DNA of 64,000 nucleotides from JANQRZ01 sp965215165 (GTDB lineage Bacteria; Bacteroidota; Rhodothermia; Rhodothermales; JANQRZ01). Made by a program: the position numbers and the translations under genes. Under the pieces are notes generated by a model. The model saw only the letters and a program-made list of their open reading frames with translations, searched no databases and was not told the origin of the DNA. This document shows positions 42,592 to 51,565 of the stretch, in pieces; the stretch's first letter is position 1; every line of letters starts with the position of its first letter. The DNA lies in contig CBDCCX010000006.1 in assembly GCA_965215165.1 (NCBI GenBank), forward strand, positions 310,001 through 374,000, in the 5' to 3' direction.

Positions 42592-45426
42592 TCACCCCGC
42601 GCTACCAGTTTCCGAGTCTAGCGCCTCGCTCTCGCTCGCCGCCGAGGGCCGGAACGGGGCCGGGTCCTCGCCGTGCATCTCGGGCGGGTCGTCGGAGGGG
42701 TCCGGGGTGCAGGCGGCGAGGGCGATCTCGGCGAGCTCCGCCGGGAGCACACCGGGCGTCTGCTCGGCGGCCTCGGCCAGGGCGCAGGCGAGCGGGCGCG
42801 GGTGGCGGACCATCAGCAGGTCGCGCAGCGCGCTCTGCCACGTCGGGAAGGCGCGCTCGGCCATCTCCTCGGCCACGCGGACGTCGCCCTCGTCCGGGGC
42901 CGCGTCGAGCAGCGGGACCAGGAAGCGCTTGAACTCCCAGTCGAGCACGCTGTCGAGGAACTCGGCGGCGGAGGCGCGGAGCGTGTCGTCCTCGGTCAGC
43001 CCGAGGTAGGCGGCGTGCATGTCGGTGGAGGGGTAGCGCAGGCCGAGCATCCGCGAGACGCGCTCGAGGCTCTGCTCGCGCTCGTGGTAGAACGCCTCGC
43101 GCACGCGCCCGGCCCCGGCCGACTGCGCGTGCTCGTCGGCCGAGCGGCCGTGGTGGTAGAGCACGGCCTGCACCGTCGCCAGCGCCCGGATCTCGCCGAG
43201 CGCGGCCGCGTCGATGGCGGCCTCGTTGAAGCGGATGCCGGGGTTGCTCGCGCGGATCTTGTTGAGCGCCTTGACCACGTCGTAGAGCAGCGGCGCGCGC
43301 AGGCGCTCCAGGCTCAGGAGCAGCAGGTCGACGGCCGACTGCGTCGGCAGCTCGGAGAGGATGCGCGGGATGTTGCGTCGGACCGGCTCGGGGACCTCGT
43401 CGTCGGTGAGGTGGTCGTAGAGCGTGCCGAAGATGCGCTCGCCGTAGCAGACGAGGGCCTCGCGCGCGGCCTTCTCGTAGGCCCCCTGGCCGAGCAGCCG
43501 GATCAGCTTGCCCACGAAGAGCCGGTGCCCCGTCTTGCCGGCGGCGCGGACGGCGGCGCGGACGATCTGCGGCTGCTCTCGGTCGAGGAGGTCGCGCAGC
43601 TCGTCGTGGTAGCCGGGGCGGTTGAGCGCGCCGAGCGCCTTGATGGCCTCGATGCTGGTCTCGACGCGCGCCGGCCCGGCGTGCTCGAGCAGGCCCCGGA
43701 TGGTCGCGTCGGTGATGAGGGCGCGCTCCTCGTCGGTGCCGGACTCGGCGACGACGCCGACGGCGGCAGCGCGGATGCGGATGTCGGCGTGGTTCAGCCC
43801 GCGTTGCAGGAGGGCGCGGTGCTGGCCGCCGAGCGCCTGGTAGAGGAAGCGCGCCGCCTCGAGCCGGACCTCGGCGTCGCGGTCGCGTAGGTAGGTCGCA
43901 ATCACGTCGGCGAGGCCCTTCTCGCCCTGCCTCGCCAGCAGCGCGATCGCCCGCCGCCGCACCCGCGCCGAGGGATGGTCGAGCAGGGCACAGGCCCGCT
44001 CCACCGGCACCGCAGCGCGGATGGCGTCGAGGGTCTCGAGCGTGTCGAGCACGGCCTCGGTGTTGGGCGATGAGAGCAGGCCGACGAGCGTCGGGACGTC
44101 CTCCGTCTGCAGCGTCGGCGCAGCCTTCGGCTCGGGCGGAGGCTCGTTCTCCTTCGGCAGCGCCTCGCGGAACGCCTGGACGTAGGACTGCCGCGCCCAC
44201 ACCACCAAGCCGGTCCACCCCACGATCAGCACCAGCACGAGCACGCTCAGGTTCTGCACCGTCAGCCCGAGCGCGAGCGCGGCCAGCAGCACCAAGCCGG
44301 CCAGCCCCTGCATCCCCTGATCCACGAACACGTCGATGAACACCTTCGTCTGCTTCTTCGCCACCAGCGGCACCGGCAGGAACAGCAGCTCGCGCCCGGT
44401 CCGGTCGATGGAGTGCTTGAGGCTCTGGTCCGTCCCGCGCAAGAGCGTGCCGGCGATCAGGCCTGGGGCGAAGAGCATCGCGATGGAGCCCGCCGCGAGC
44501 GCCGCCGGCAGCAGGAACAGCGCCCCGCCGACGCCGCGCATCCGAATGATCCGCGGCGCGAGGAAAAACTGGAGCGCGAGCGCGACGATGCTCACCCGCC
44601 CGTAGAACCGGCCCAGGAACGAGGTCAGGTCGGAGCGGACCGGGAAGGCGGCCGACGAGACGGTCTTGAACTGGAAGTCCACCAGCGCCGTCGTCAGCAC
44701 CGCCACCGCGATCACGGCCGTGATGAGCTGGAGGTGCCGCGACGACTTCAGCACGCCGAGGACCGGGGCCGACTCGGCCGGCGCGTCGTTGCGGCGGAGG
44801 TTGTCCGCGCGCCCGTGCCGCCCGTCGGTCGCGCGCCACCGGATCAGGTTGACGAGCACCACGGTCACCGAGAGCACCCCGACGGCCACCCACAGCAGGT
44901 CCGGCGTCCGCATCCCGACCTCCCCGATGAGCCAGCCCGTCAGCTCGCCCCCGGCGATGGCCCCGAGGATGGCCCCGAACGAGAGCAGCGCGAAGACGCG
45001 CTTGGCCTGCGCCGGGTCGAACACCGCCCCGGCCAAGAGCCAGTACTGCGACGTGGCGAGCACGCTGTAGATCGACACCCAGACGTAGAAGAGGAAGTAC
45101 GTCCAGTCCGCCCCCAGCGCGACCGCCCACCGCATCGCCACGAGCGAGGCGACGAGCACGAGCGTGGTCGCGTTGACCAGGCGCGAGAGCTTGACGCGCC
45201 GCCCGATCCGCCCGTACACCATCGTCACCGGCACGACCGCCGCCGCCGCCGCCAGGAACACGAGCGGGAGCTGCGCCGCGCCGACCTCGATCAGGAACAG
45301 GCTGTCGCGCGCCGGCTTGAGCAGGTAGAGCGTGACCAGCAGCGCGAAGTTGTAGGCGAACATCATCCCCACGAGCGTCCGCTCGCCGACGCGCAGGTCG
45401 AGGATGGTGCCGGTGGAGCGTTTCAT
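42592..45426 (-). CDS. NTT-family nucleotide transporter-like protein with HEAT-repeat domain
   Basis: A 944-residue membrane protein. The first 430 or so residues form about 12 membrane segments of the NTT/ATP-ADP translocase (Npt/Tlc) superfamily: FAYNFALLVTLYLLKPARDSLF, VSIYSVLATSQYWLLAG, DQSLKHSIDRTGRELLFLPV and KVFIDVFVDQGMQGLAG. From about 470 to 690 come repeated helical pairs of the HEAT type (VRRRAIALLARQG, EVRLEAARFLYQAL, IRIRAAAVGVVAES), followed by a helical tail. Substrate unknown; exchange of nucleotides is known only for a minority of the superfamily. The ATG at 45426 lies 30 nt after a TATCTTTC box. Confidence 0.8.
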   Translation of the reverse strand: MKRSTGTILDLRVGERTLVGMMFAYNFALLVTLYLLKPARDSLFLIEVGAAQLPLVFLAAAAAVVPVTMVYGRIGRRVKLSRLVNATTLVLVASLVAMRWAVALGADWTYFLFYVWVSIYSVLATSQYWLLAGAVFDPAQAKRVFALLSFGAILGAIAGGELTGWLIGEVGMRTPDLLWVAVGVLSVTVVLVNLIRWRATDGRHGRADNLRRNDAPAESAPVLGVLKSSRHLQLITAVIAVAVLTTALVDFQFKTVSSAAFPVRSDLTSFLGRFYGRVSIVALALQFFLAPRIIRMRGVGGALFLLPAALAAGSIAMLFAPGLIAGTLLRGTDQSLKHSIDRTGRELLFLPVPLVAKKQTKVFIDVFVDQGMQGLAGLVLLAALALGLTVQNLSVLVLVLIVGWTGLVVWARQSYVQAFREALPKENEPPPEPKAAPTLQTEDVPTLVGLLSSPNTEAVLDTLETLDAIRAAVPVERACALLDHPSARVRRRAIALLARQGEKGLADVIATYLRDRDAEVRLEAARFLYQALGGQHRALLQRGLNHADIRIRAAAVGVVAESGTDEERALITDATIRGLLEHAGPARVETSIEAIKALGALNRPGYHDELRDLLDREQPQIVRAAVRAAGKTGHRLFVGKLIRLLGQGAYEKAAREALVCYGERIFGTLYDHLTDDEVPEPVRRNIPRILSELPTQSAVDLLLLSLERLRAPLLYDVVKALNKIRASNPGIRFNEAAIDAAALGEIRALATVQAVLYHHGRSADEHAQSAGAGRVREAFYHEREQSLERVSRMLGLRYPSTDMHAAYLGLTEDDTLRASAAEFLDSVLDWEFKRFLVPLLDAAPDEGDVRVAEEMAERAFPTWQSALRDLLMVRHPRPLACALAEAAEQTPGVLPAELAEIALAACTPDPSDDPPEMHGEDPAPFRPSAASESEALDSETGSAG

Positions 45427-45456
45427 GCAGGCGAAGAGGCGCGGACGCAGAGCCGG

Positions 45457-45464
45457 GAAAGATA
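45457..45464 (-). promoter_or_regulatory. possible -7 element of the NTT gene (TATCTTTC)
   Basis: On the minus strand TATCTTTC matches TAnnTTTG except for the final base and ends 30 nt before the ATG at 45426, a leader similar to that of mpl. Confidence 0.4.
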
Positions 45465-45540
45465 CCCTGCCCGGCGGGGTGCGGGTCAGCCCAGCTCGCC
45501 ACCGCCGAGCCACGCTCGTGACCGGCCGGTAAAAAAGGTC

Positions 45541-45579
45541 TATCTTTTCTTGACATCAACTCTGACAGAACCCTATCAT
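45541..45579 (+). promoter_or_regulatory. putative promoter of the subtilase operon
   Basis: Two overlapping readings are possible: TATCTTTT at 45541-45548 resembles the Bacteroidota -7 element; alternatively TTGACA at 45550-45555 and TATCAT at 45574-45579, 18 bp apart, resemble a sigma-70 promoter. The area is locally AT-rich. The start codon follows at 45611. Confidence 0.45.
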
Positions 45580-45610
45580 GGGTTGACCACCACCAGACTA
45601 CGAGGTCATC

Positions 45611-48600
45611 ATGTGTCAAAAAGATAGCGGGGGGCGAAGCTCACCTATTCGCACGCTGCACGAGGTCTTGGCCCTTGCGCTGCTCATCGTGCTGCCTAAC
45701 ACGACACTGGGGCAGACACTCACGCCGATCACGATGCCCCAGGACGGCTTTAGCGCCGTGCCCATCTTCGAGGACTCCGTCGGCACCCGCTACGCCACCC
45801 AAGTCTCGGTGCACTTCAATAGCCAGGTCTTCAACCTGCCGCCGGGGCAGCGCACCGCCGACCCCAACTCATCGAGCTCCTCAGCCGTCGCCGCGCTCTT
45901 CGACGACCTCGAAGCCGAGCACGGCACCATCACCCTCGAGAAGGTTGCGCCGGACGCGGTGTGGGGCCAGACGACCAGCACCAACATCCGCACGGGAGAT
46001 CCATGCACCATCGAGGACTTCTCCCAGCTCTTCACGGTGAAGTTCCCCGCACCCGTCCCGCTCGACGATGTGGTGGCGGACTTCGAGGCGCTCGCCGAGG
46101 TGGAGTACGCCCAGCAGCCCTACGTCCAAGTCTCGCTGGGACACGCCGCGCCGCGTAGCAGCAATCCATTCGACGACCCGGATGACCCACAACGCCCCAG
46201 CCAGTACAACCTCGACAAGGTGCAGGCCGACCGGGCGTGGGACTTGGCGCGCGGCATCTTCGCCGAAGGGACGATCCAAGCGGAACCCGTCGGCATCGCC
46301 CTCTCAGATCAATTCGGGTGCGGGTTGGTTGGCAGCAACATGCACCCTGACCTGAGAAACCAATTGACGATCGAGCAGTGCATTGGCGGTCCTGGAATCG
46401 ACGCCCGGCACGGGCACTGGGTCGCGGGTGTGGCCGGGGCGGAGACCGACAACAACTCGTTCCTCAGCAGCCTTGGCTGGAACGTCGACCTCTACGGATT
46501 CCATACCAACCCCGATAGCGTGGTGGTGCTCGCCCTGGAGGCGGTGAGCGAGGATAGCTCGCTCTACGGCAAGATCGACGTGGTCAACATCAGCTGGGCC
46601 CCCACCACGCCTCCGGGTCTGGACCTCAAGGTTGGGAAAGCGGTCAAGAGCCTCCTCGGGTGCGGAGTCGTCGTCGTCGCGGCGGCCGGAAACAGCCAGC
46701 TCTGTAGCAGCGGACCGAATTGCTTTTGCAGTGGGACGGCGTGCGCCCGGTTTATCTACCCTGCAGCGCACAACTTCGACGACTTCGTCGACGGAAACGA
46801 CATGCGTTATTCCGCCCAAGTCATCGCTGTCAGCGCGACCGACAGCCTCGACGAGTTCGAAGAGGACTTCTTCTACAGCGCCGGTATGAATCCAATCGAT
46901 AACCCCACGACCTCCTACATTGACGTGGCCGCCCCGGGCGTCAGGGTCCCTCTCCTCGAGACCGTGTTCAATCCGACGACCATGACCTCGACCTTCTCGA
47001 CGAGGTCAGATTTTAGCGGGACCTCATTTGCCGCACCGCTCGTGGCGGCACAGGCGGCGCTCCTGCTGTCGCTCGACACCACACTCACGGTCCCCGAGGT
47101 CTACGACCTCATCACGCGCTCGGCCGACAAGGTGGATCAGAATGAGCACCCTGACATGAGCTTCACCGCTCCCGATGGCGAGACGGTCGGGTGGAACCAG
47201 TTCACGGGCTATGGGCGCATCAACGCCTTCCAAGCGCTCAAGCGAATGCTCACACAGCGGGGCGGACGCCCCCGCGCCGACCTCGTGATCCCGAAGGACT
47301 CGACGTGGAGCTTCGAGGATGTGACGGTGGAGTTCGCGCCGAGCGCGGAGCTCGTCGTAGCCGGGACGGCGAACGCCGACGGCACGACCTTCGCCGCCGC
47401 GGACGCTGGGCAGCCGTGGGGCGGGGTCGTCGCCTACCAAGGCGGCACGCTCGATCTCGACGGCGCGACGGTCTCGGACGCGGACATCGGCGTGGCCGTC
47501 TATGGCACCGACGTGACGATTGCGGGCTCGACCATCCGGGACAACCGGGTGGGGATCGAGAGCGGGACCCAGCAGACCCTAGCAGCGGAGCTTGCTGCGC
47601 GCAGCGCGTTCACGCTGATCGACTCGTCCGTCGAGACCAATGAGGAAGAGGGCATCCGCGCGCTCAGTACGAACGCGATCATCACGGACACCGAGATTAC
47701 GGGGAACGGGACAGGCGGAAGCGGTCTCCAGCACATTGGCATCGGGGTCTCGGACGCCACGCTCGCTCCGTTCCGAGACAACATAATCGAGCGGAGCGGG
47801 AGCTACGGCATCGCCGTCACCTCCGGCGGAGACGTTCAGATGAGCGGGACGGGGCCGAACCAGTTCGGTGAGAACCGGGTGGCGGCCAACGGTGCAGCCG
47901 AGCTCTTCGTCCACACCGGCGGCTCGGCCTTCCTCGGCAACAGCAACCTCAACGGTCGCAACTCGGTCTACCACGGCGACCTCGCCACCGGCCCGGGCCC
48001 GCTCGTCGTCAACAACTCGGGCACGTCCATCGGAGCGGTCAACACCTACTGGGGCACCACCAATCCCAACGACGACCCCACGAGCCGCTTCTCGACATCG
48101 GCGACCAACCCGCCGAGCCCGCTCGTCGTGTGGGACCCGCTCTCGACGTGCGACTACACGACGAACCCGCCGAGCGGGAACTGCGGGTCGAGTCGGCCCG
48201 GTGCGGGGTCGGGTCTTGCGTCAGCACGTCAGGCGACGAGCGTGTCGAGCCGCGGCAGCAGCCCGGGCAGTCCTGAGTCGTTCGGCGATGGGACCCTCGT
48301 CGGCGAGATCCGTGCGGTGCGCGCCGCGCTCGTCGCTGCTCCTACGGCGGAGGCGGCTCCCGCGCTCGTGCGCACCCTTGGGGCACTCCACCGCCGCGAC
48401 CGCGACGGCGGCGGCCCGGACGCCACGGGCGAGTGGGCCGAGAGTGCGGCGCTCCTCGGCACGCTGCGCTCGACACTGGCCGCGCCGGAGCTCTTGCCTC
48501 GGGAGCGTGCGACGGCCGAGGCAGCGCTCGAGGTCGAGACGCTCGCTGCGATGGCGCACGAGACCTACCCCGAGGCCGAGGCGCTCGTCACCGGCTGGGG

Positions 48601-49117
48601 TCCGCGCGCCGAGTCGGCCGCGGCGCGGCACGTCCTGCGGATGACCGAGGCGCACCTGGCGGCGCGCGACGGGCGCTTCACCGAGGCGGCGTTGCTCATT
48701 GAGGCTGAGGCCAACCGGGAGGATGACCCCGAAATTGCGGCGGTACTGCAGACGCTCGCGGCAACTTACGCGCGGCGGGACGGCAACGGCGCGGCTGGCC
48801 GTCCCGAGGGTGCGACCGTGCAGGCGTCGACGCATGGCCTTCCGGCGAAGCCGTCGCTTGAGGTCTGGCCGAACCCGACGACGAGGCAGGCCACCGTCGC
48901 CGTCTCGGTACCGGCGCAGTCGGCGCTCCAGATCGAGGTCTTCGATGTGCTCGGCCGCCGCGTAGCCGTGCTCCACGGAGCAGAGGCTCCGGCAGGGCGG
49001 CACCAACTCGCGCTGCCGACCGCCGCACTGCCGTCGGGCATCTACCTCGTGCGTGCCACGCTGGAACGAAAGGGTGGGGCCGAGGCGTTGACCAAGCGCC
49101 TGACCGTGCTGCACTAG
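45611..49117 (+). CDS. secreted subtilisin-like protease with beta-helix and sorting domain
   Basis: An 1168-residue exported serine protease. Signal peptide within 1-35; a propeptide-like region (about 40-180); the S8 catalytic domain (about 200-560) with Asp233 (IALSDQFG), His267 (ARHGHWVAGVAGA) and Ser472 (FSGTSFAAPLVAA); a right-handed parallel beta-helix region (about 560-840, LDGATVSDADIGVAVYG style repeats); a helical stretch (about 890-1060); and a C-terminal sorting domain (about 1080-1168, WPNPTTRQATV, FDVLGRRVAVLH, SGIYLVRA). The catalytic triad looks intact. Export is presumably through a T9SS-like route. It is followed after 13 bp by another sorting-domain gene with a nearly identical tail. 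Confidence 0.9.
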   Translation: MCQKDSGGRSSPIRTLHEVLALALLIVLPNTTLGQTLTPITMPQDGFSAVPIFEDSVGTRYATQVSVHFNSQVFNLPPGQRTADPNSSSSSAVAALFDDLEAEHGTITLEKVAPDAVWGQTTSTNIRTGDPCTIEDFSQLFTVKFPAPVPLDDVVADFEALAEVEYAQQPYVQVSLGHAAPRSSNPFDDPDDPQRPSQYNLDKVQADRAWDLARGIFAEGTIQAEPVGIALSDQFGCGLVGSNMHPDLRNQLTIEQCIGGPGIDARHGHWVAGVAGAETDNNSFLSSLGWNVDLYGFHTNPDSVVVLALEAVSEDSSLYGKIDVVNISWAPTTPPGLDLKVGKAVKSLLGCGVVVVAAAGNSQLCSSGPNCFCSGTACARFIYPAAHNFDDFVDGNDMRYSAQVIAVSATDSLDEFEEDFFYSAGMNPIDNPTTSYIDVAAPGVRVPLLETVFNPTTMTSTFSTRSDFSGTSFAAPLVAAQAALLLSLDTTLTVPEVYDLITRSADKVDQNEHPDMSFTAPDGETVGWNQFTGYGRINAFQALKRMLTQRGGRPRADLVIPKDSTWSFEDVTVEFAPSAELVVAGTANADGTTFAAADAGQPWGGVVAYQGGTLDLDGATVSDADIGVAVYGTDVTIAGSTIRDNRVGIESGTQQTLAAELAARSAFTLIDSSVETNEEEGIRALSTNAIITDTEITGNGTGGSGLQHIGIGVSDATLAPFRDNIIERSGSYGIAVTSGGDVQMSGTGPNQFGENRVAANGAAELFVHTGGSAFLGNSNLNGRNSVYHGDLATGPGPLVVNNSGTSIGAVNTYWGTTNPNDDPTSRFSTSATNPPSPLVVWDPLSTCDYTTNPPSGNCGSSRPGAGSGLASARQATSVSSRGSSPGSPESFGDGTLVGEIRAVRAALVAAPTAEAAPALVRTLGALHRRDRDGGGPDATGEWAESAALLGTLRSTLAAPELLPRERATAEAALEVETLAAMAHETYPEAEALVTGWGPRAESAAARHVLRMTEAHLAARDGRFTEAALLIEAEANREDDPEIAAVLQTLAATYARRDGNGAAGRPEGATVQASTHGLPAKPSLEVWPNPTTRQATVAVSVPAQSALQIEVFDVLGRRVAVLHGAEAPAGRHQLALPTAALPSGIYLVRATLERKGGAEALTKRLTVLH
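48850..49053 (+). repeat. sorting-domain DNA shared by two neighbouring genes
   Basis: Aligns without gaps to 50477-50680 in the next gene, with roughly 20 mismatches in 204 bp by eye; the first 41 bases are identical. It encodes the C-terminal sorting domain of both proteins while the rest of the two proteins are unrelated. Confidence 0.85.
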
Positions 49118-49130
49118 CCCCCCTGCGCCG

Positions 49131-50732
49131 ATGCCTGCTTCGTTCCGCTGCTTGCTCCTCGGGGCGCTCCTCCTCTGGGGGGGCGTCCCGGTGCGGGCTC
49201 AACTCGTGGCCTCGCCCGAGAGCCTCGCGGTGGCGCTCGCCCCGGGCGACTCGGCCGAGCACGTCGTGACGCTGACCAACGCCGGGAGTGACTCGCTTGC
49301 CTTCTGCCTCTCGTTCGAGCGCCCGCTCCAGCGTACCGGAGGGGGGCTGCACCTCGGCCACGCGGCCGCAGGTGGGGCGTGCGGGCCGCTCGGCGAGGTG
49401 CTCTACTATGTCGACGAGGAGGACCTCGACCCCGACCTCGCCTTCGGGTGGGACCCCTACGGGCTGGCGATGACCCCCGACGGACGGCTCTTCGTTGCCG
49501 ACTTCACGGCGCCGTGGATGACGTTCGAGTTGACGCCGGAGCTAGAGATTCTGCGCGCCTTCGAGCACCCGACGGTGGCTGAACTGACGCCGTTCGCGGC
49601 CACGGAGGGTGCGGCCTACGACCCGGCGGCTGGCACGCTGTGGTGGCTGAACATCGAGCAGCAAGCCGGGGCGTTCTTCCGGGCGATGCTACTGGAGGGG
49701 GACCTCGACGGCACCCCTACCGGGCGGCGCATCACCATCCCCCCGCTCACCGACAGCACCGGAGCCGAGGTCCGCCCGCTCGGCCTCGGCTTCGACCCGG
49801 CCACGCACCGCTTCTACGTCGGTGCCTCCACCGAAGCCCCATTCGTCACGACGCTCTGGGCCGTCGACACCACCGGCACCATCGCCTCGGGCTACCCGGT
49901 CGAGCAGACGGCCTATCCCGGCGGAGTCGCCGTCGGCCCCGACGCCTTCGGCGGCTGGGACCCCGACGGCGGCCCCGACAGCACGGGTGCCCCGGGCGAG
50001 CCGGAGGCGGTCCGGTTTGAGATGGCCGTGGCCCCACCGGGCGCAGCGCTGACCGACCGGTTCGTGGTGGTCGACTCGGCGGGGCGGAGCCTCGGCCTCG
50101 AGACGCCGCTGCCGGACGTGAGCGGCGGGACCATGTTCGGGAGCTTCACCGGGGAGCCTCTGCGCAGCCGGGTGGACCCGAACGGGGTGGCGTACTTCCC
50201 GTTCACGAACCTCGACACCGAGGGGGTCGTCGGCATCCGGCCGCACCCGCTGCCGCCGTCGTGGCTGGCACTGAGTCGGTGGGACGGCACGCTCGGGCCG
50301 GGCGAGTCGGTGGAGATCGTGCTGACGTTCACGAGCAGCACGCGCGAGATCGGCAACGCGTACACGGCAGCCTTGCAGGTGTTCGAGGCCGCGACGGGGG
50401 CGGCGGTCGAGGTGCCGCTCGCGTTCGCGGTCGGGCCGCCGGTGGCGGGTGAGGACGGAGCAGGCCTCGCGGCGCAGCCGTCGCTTGAGGTCTGGCCGAA
50501 CCCGACGACGAGGCAGGCTACCGTCGCCGTGGCAGTGCCGGCGCGGTCGGCGCTCCGCGTCGAGGTCTTCGACGTGCTCGGCCGCCGGGTGGCCGTGCTT
50601 CACGACGCCGAGGCTCCGGCCGGGCGGCACCGACTCGCGCTGCCGACCGCCGCGCTGCCGTCGGGGGTCTACCTCGTGCGCGCTGTGGTAGGTACCGAGG
50701 CGTGGACGGCACGGCTGACGCTCGTGCGCTGA
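49131..50732 (+). CDS. secreted protein with sorting domain, subtilase partner
   Basis: A 533-residue exported protein of unknown function. Signal peptide 1-24 (ending VRAQ); a region with beta-propeller-like phrases (DPYGLAMTPDGRLFVADFTAPW, GAAYDPAAGTLWWLN, LGLGFDPATHRFYVG); an immunoglobulin-like segment near 400-440; then a C-terminal sorting domain (about 448-533) almost identical to that of the preceding protease. It starts 13 bp after the protease stop and is surely co-transcribed. It may be a substrate-binding or surface-anchoring partner of the protease. Confidence 0.82.
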   Translation: MPASFRCLLLGALLLWGGVPVRAQLVASPESLAVALAPGDSAEHVVTLTNAGSDSLAFCLSFERPLQRTGGGLHLGHAAAGGACGPLGEVLYYVDEEDLDPDLAFGWDPYGLAMTPDGRLFVADFTAPWMTFELTPELEILRAFEHPTVAELTPFAATEGAAYDPAAGTLWWLNIEQQAGAFFRAMLLEGDLDGTPTGRRITIPPLTDSTGAEVRPLGLGFDPATHRFYVGASTEAPFVTTLWAVDTTGTIASGYPVEQTAYPGGVAVGPDAFGGWDPDGGPDSTGAPGEPEAVRFEMAVAPPGAALTDRFVVVDSAGRSLGLETPLPDVSGGTMFGSFTGEPLRSRVDPNGVAYFPFTNLDTEGVVGIRPHPLPPSWLALSRWDGTLGPGESVEIVLTFTSSTREIGNAYTAALQVFEAATGAAVEVPLAFAVGPPVAGEDGAGLAAQPSLEVWPNPTTRQATVAVAVPARSALRVEVFDVLGRRVAVLHDAEAPAGRHRLALPTAALPSGVYLVRAVVGTEAWTARLTLVR

Positions 50733-50754
50733 CACCGTAGCTCAGCCCGTCGGC

Positions 50755-50812
50755 GCTCGGGTGCCCCTTCCGTGCGGGCTTGAGCAGGTAGAGCGCGACG
50801 TTGTAGGCGAAC
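50755..50812 (-). pseudogene. fragment of an NTT-transporter gene
   Basis: On the minus strand this encodes LFAYNVALYLLKPAR, matching the first membrane segment (FAYNFALLVTLYLLKPAR) of the NTT protein at 42592-45426. At the DNA level 19 bases (GGCTTGAGCAGGTAGAGCG) are identical to the region near 45316, then a short deletion, then TTGTAGGCGAACA again. It is a relic of a lost copy lying next to the intact NTT gene at 51566-52933. Confidence 0.75.
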
Positions 50813-50875
50813 AGCCGAGCCACCAAATCCCCGTGCGAACGGCGCTCGGCTCCACCACCGTCATTGGGTCACCGC

Positions 50876-50915
50876 TACCCGTAGGGGCAGACCTACGTGT
50901 CTGCCCCTACGGGTA
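50876..50915. repeat. REP-like hairpin element 3 (GTAGGGGCAGAC)
   Basis: A perfect 17-bp inverted repeat: TACCCGTAGGGGCAGAC at 50876-50892 and its complement at 50899-50915, 6-nt loop. It shares the GTAGGGGC core with two other hairpins in this window. Confidence 0.88.
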
Positions 50916-51104
50916 ACGAATGCGCCACGTTATCGCGCCACCGCCTCCTCGCGCGCCTCCAGCGCCGACGACCACCGACTGGCGAAGCGCTGGAGGAACC
51001 AAGCACAGTGCTCTTCGCGGAGCGGGGGCGTGAGACCTGCGAGTTCACGCTGAGGCTGGTGCTCGTGCTCGAGGGGCCGCGTCTCGAACGTTCCGCTCGC
51101 CTCG

Positions 51105-51112
51105 TACCTTTG
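51105..51112 (+). promoter_or_regulatory. TAnnTTTG -7 element of hicAB (TACCTTTG)
   Basis: Exact match to the Bacteroidota -7 consensus, ending 4 bp before the hicA ATG at 51117. As for queC (3 bp), the message is predicted to be leaderless. Confidence 0.6.
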
Positions 51113-51116
51113 TCGG

Positions 51117-51302
51117 ATGAAAGTCCGCGACGTGCTCAAGCTGATCGAGAAGGACGGGTGGTCCCTCGTCCGGACTCGAGGGAGCCACCGCCAGTCCAAG
51201 CACCCGAACAAGCCGGGCGAGGTGACCGTAGCAGGGAAGCCGAGCTTGGACCTACCGCCCGGCACGGAGAGCTCCATCCTCAAACAAGCCGGTCTCAAAT
51301 AG
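51117..51302 (+). CDS. hicA: HicA-family mRNA interferase toxin
   Basis: A 61-residue HicA toxin with a double-stranded-RNA-binding-like fold that cuts mRNA when free. Family phrases: MKVRDVLKLIEKDGW, the catalytic His in TRGSHRQSKHP, and the end GTESSILKQAGLK. All positions look intact. The hicB antitoxin follows after 2 bp, the normal order. The ATG lies 4 bp after a TACCTTTG box. Confidence 0.93.
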   Translation: MKVRDVLKLIEKDGWSLVRTRGSHRQSKHPNKPGEVTVAGKPSLDLPPGTESSILKQAGLK

Positions 51303-51304
51303 CC

Positions 51305-51523
51305 ATGCACTATGCCGTCGTCCTCGAACGAGGAGAGAACAGCTTCGGCGCTTACGTCCCTGACCTGCCGGGGTGCGTCGCCATCGGTGAAACAGAAGCC
51401 GAAGCGCGTGCTCTGATCCGGGAGGCTATCGAGTTCCACCTCGCCGGGATGCGCGAGGACGGAGAGCCGATCCCGGTGCCAAGCGCGCACGTCGAGTACG
51501 TTGAGGTCGCGAGCGCAGCATAA
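51305..51523 (+). CDS. hicB: HicB-family antitoxin
   Basis: A 72-residue HicB antitoxin: MHYAVVLERGENSFGAYVPDLPGCVAIGE and AEARALIREAIEFHLAGMREDGEPIP are diagnostic of the partial RNase H-like HicB fold. It lacks a C-terminal DNA-binding domain, as in short HicB versions. It forms an operon with hicA, 2 bp apart. The longer in-frame upstream start is antisense and low-complexity and was not used. Confidence 0.92.
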   Translation: MHYAVVLERGENSFGAYVPDLPGCVAIGETEAEARALIREAIEFHLAGMREDGEPIPVPSAHVEYVEVASAA

Positions 51524-51565
51524 CCTCTGTCTCTCAGGGGCCGACTCCCTACACTGCTCGACTGA

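Larger units (their letters stand above)
50733..51116. other. 384-bp gap with gene debris and a REP-like hairpin
   Basis: Contains a fragment of an NTT gene (50755-50812), a long perfect hairpin (50876-50915) and the hicA promoter box. From about 50925 to 51100 a minus-strand frame (EEHCAWFLQRFASRWSSALE style) looks mildly protein-like and could be another gene remnant; I cannot assign it. Confidence 0.45.

Noticed and set aside
45550..45579. TTGACA/TATCAT sigma-70 promoter as the certain subtilase promoter
   Set aside because: A TAnnTTTT box overlaps it and Bacteroidota rarely use the sigma-70 pattern, so the call stays tentative.
50897..51304. N-terminal extension of hicB by about 136 residues
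   Set aside because: It overlaps the hicA gene in another frame and is low-complexity; the compact hicB starts at 51305.
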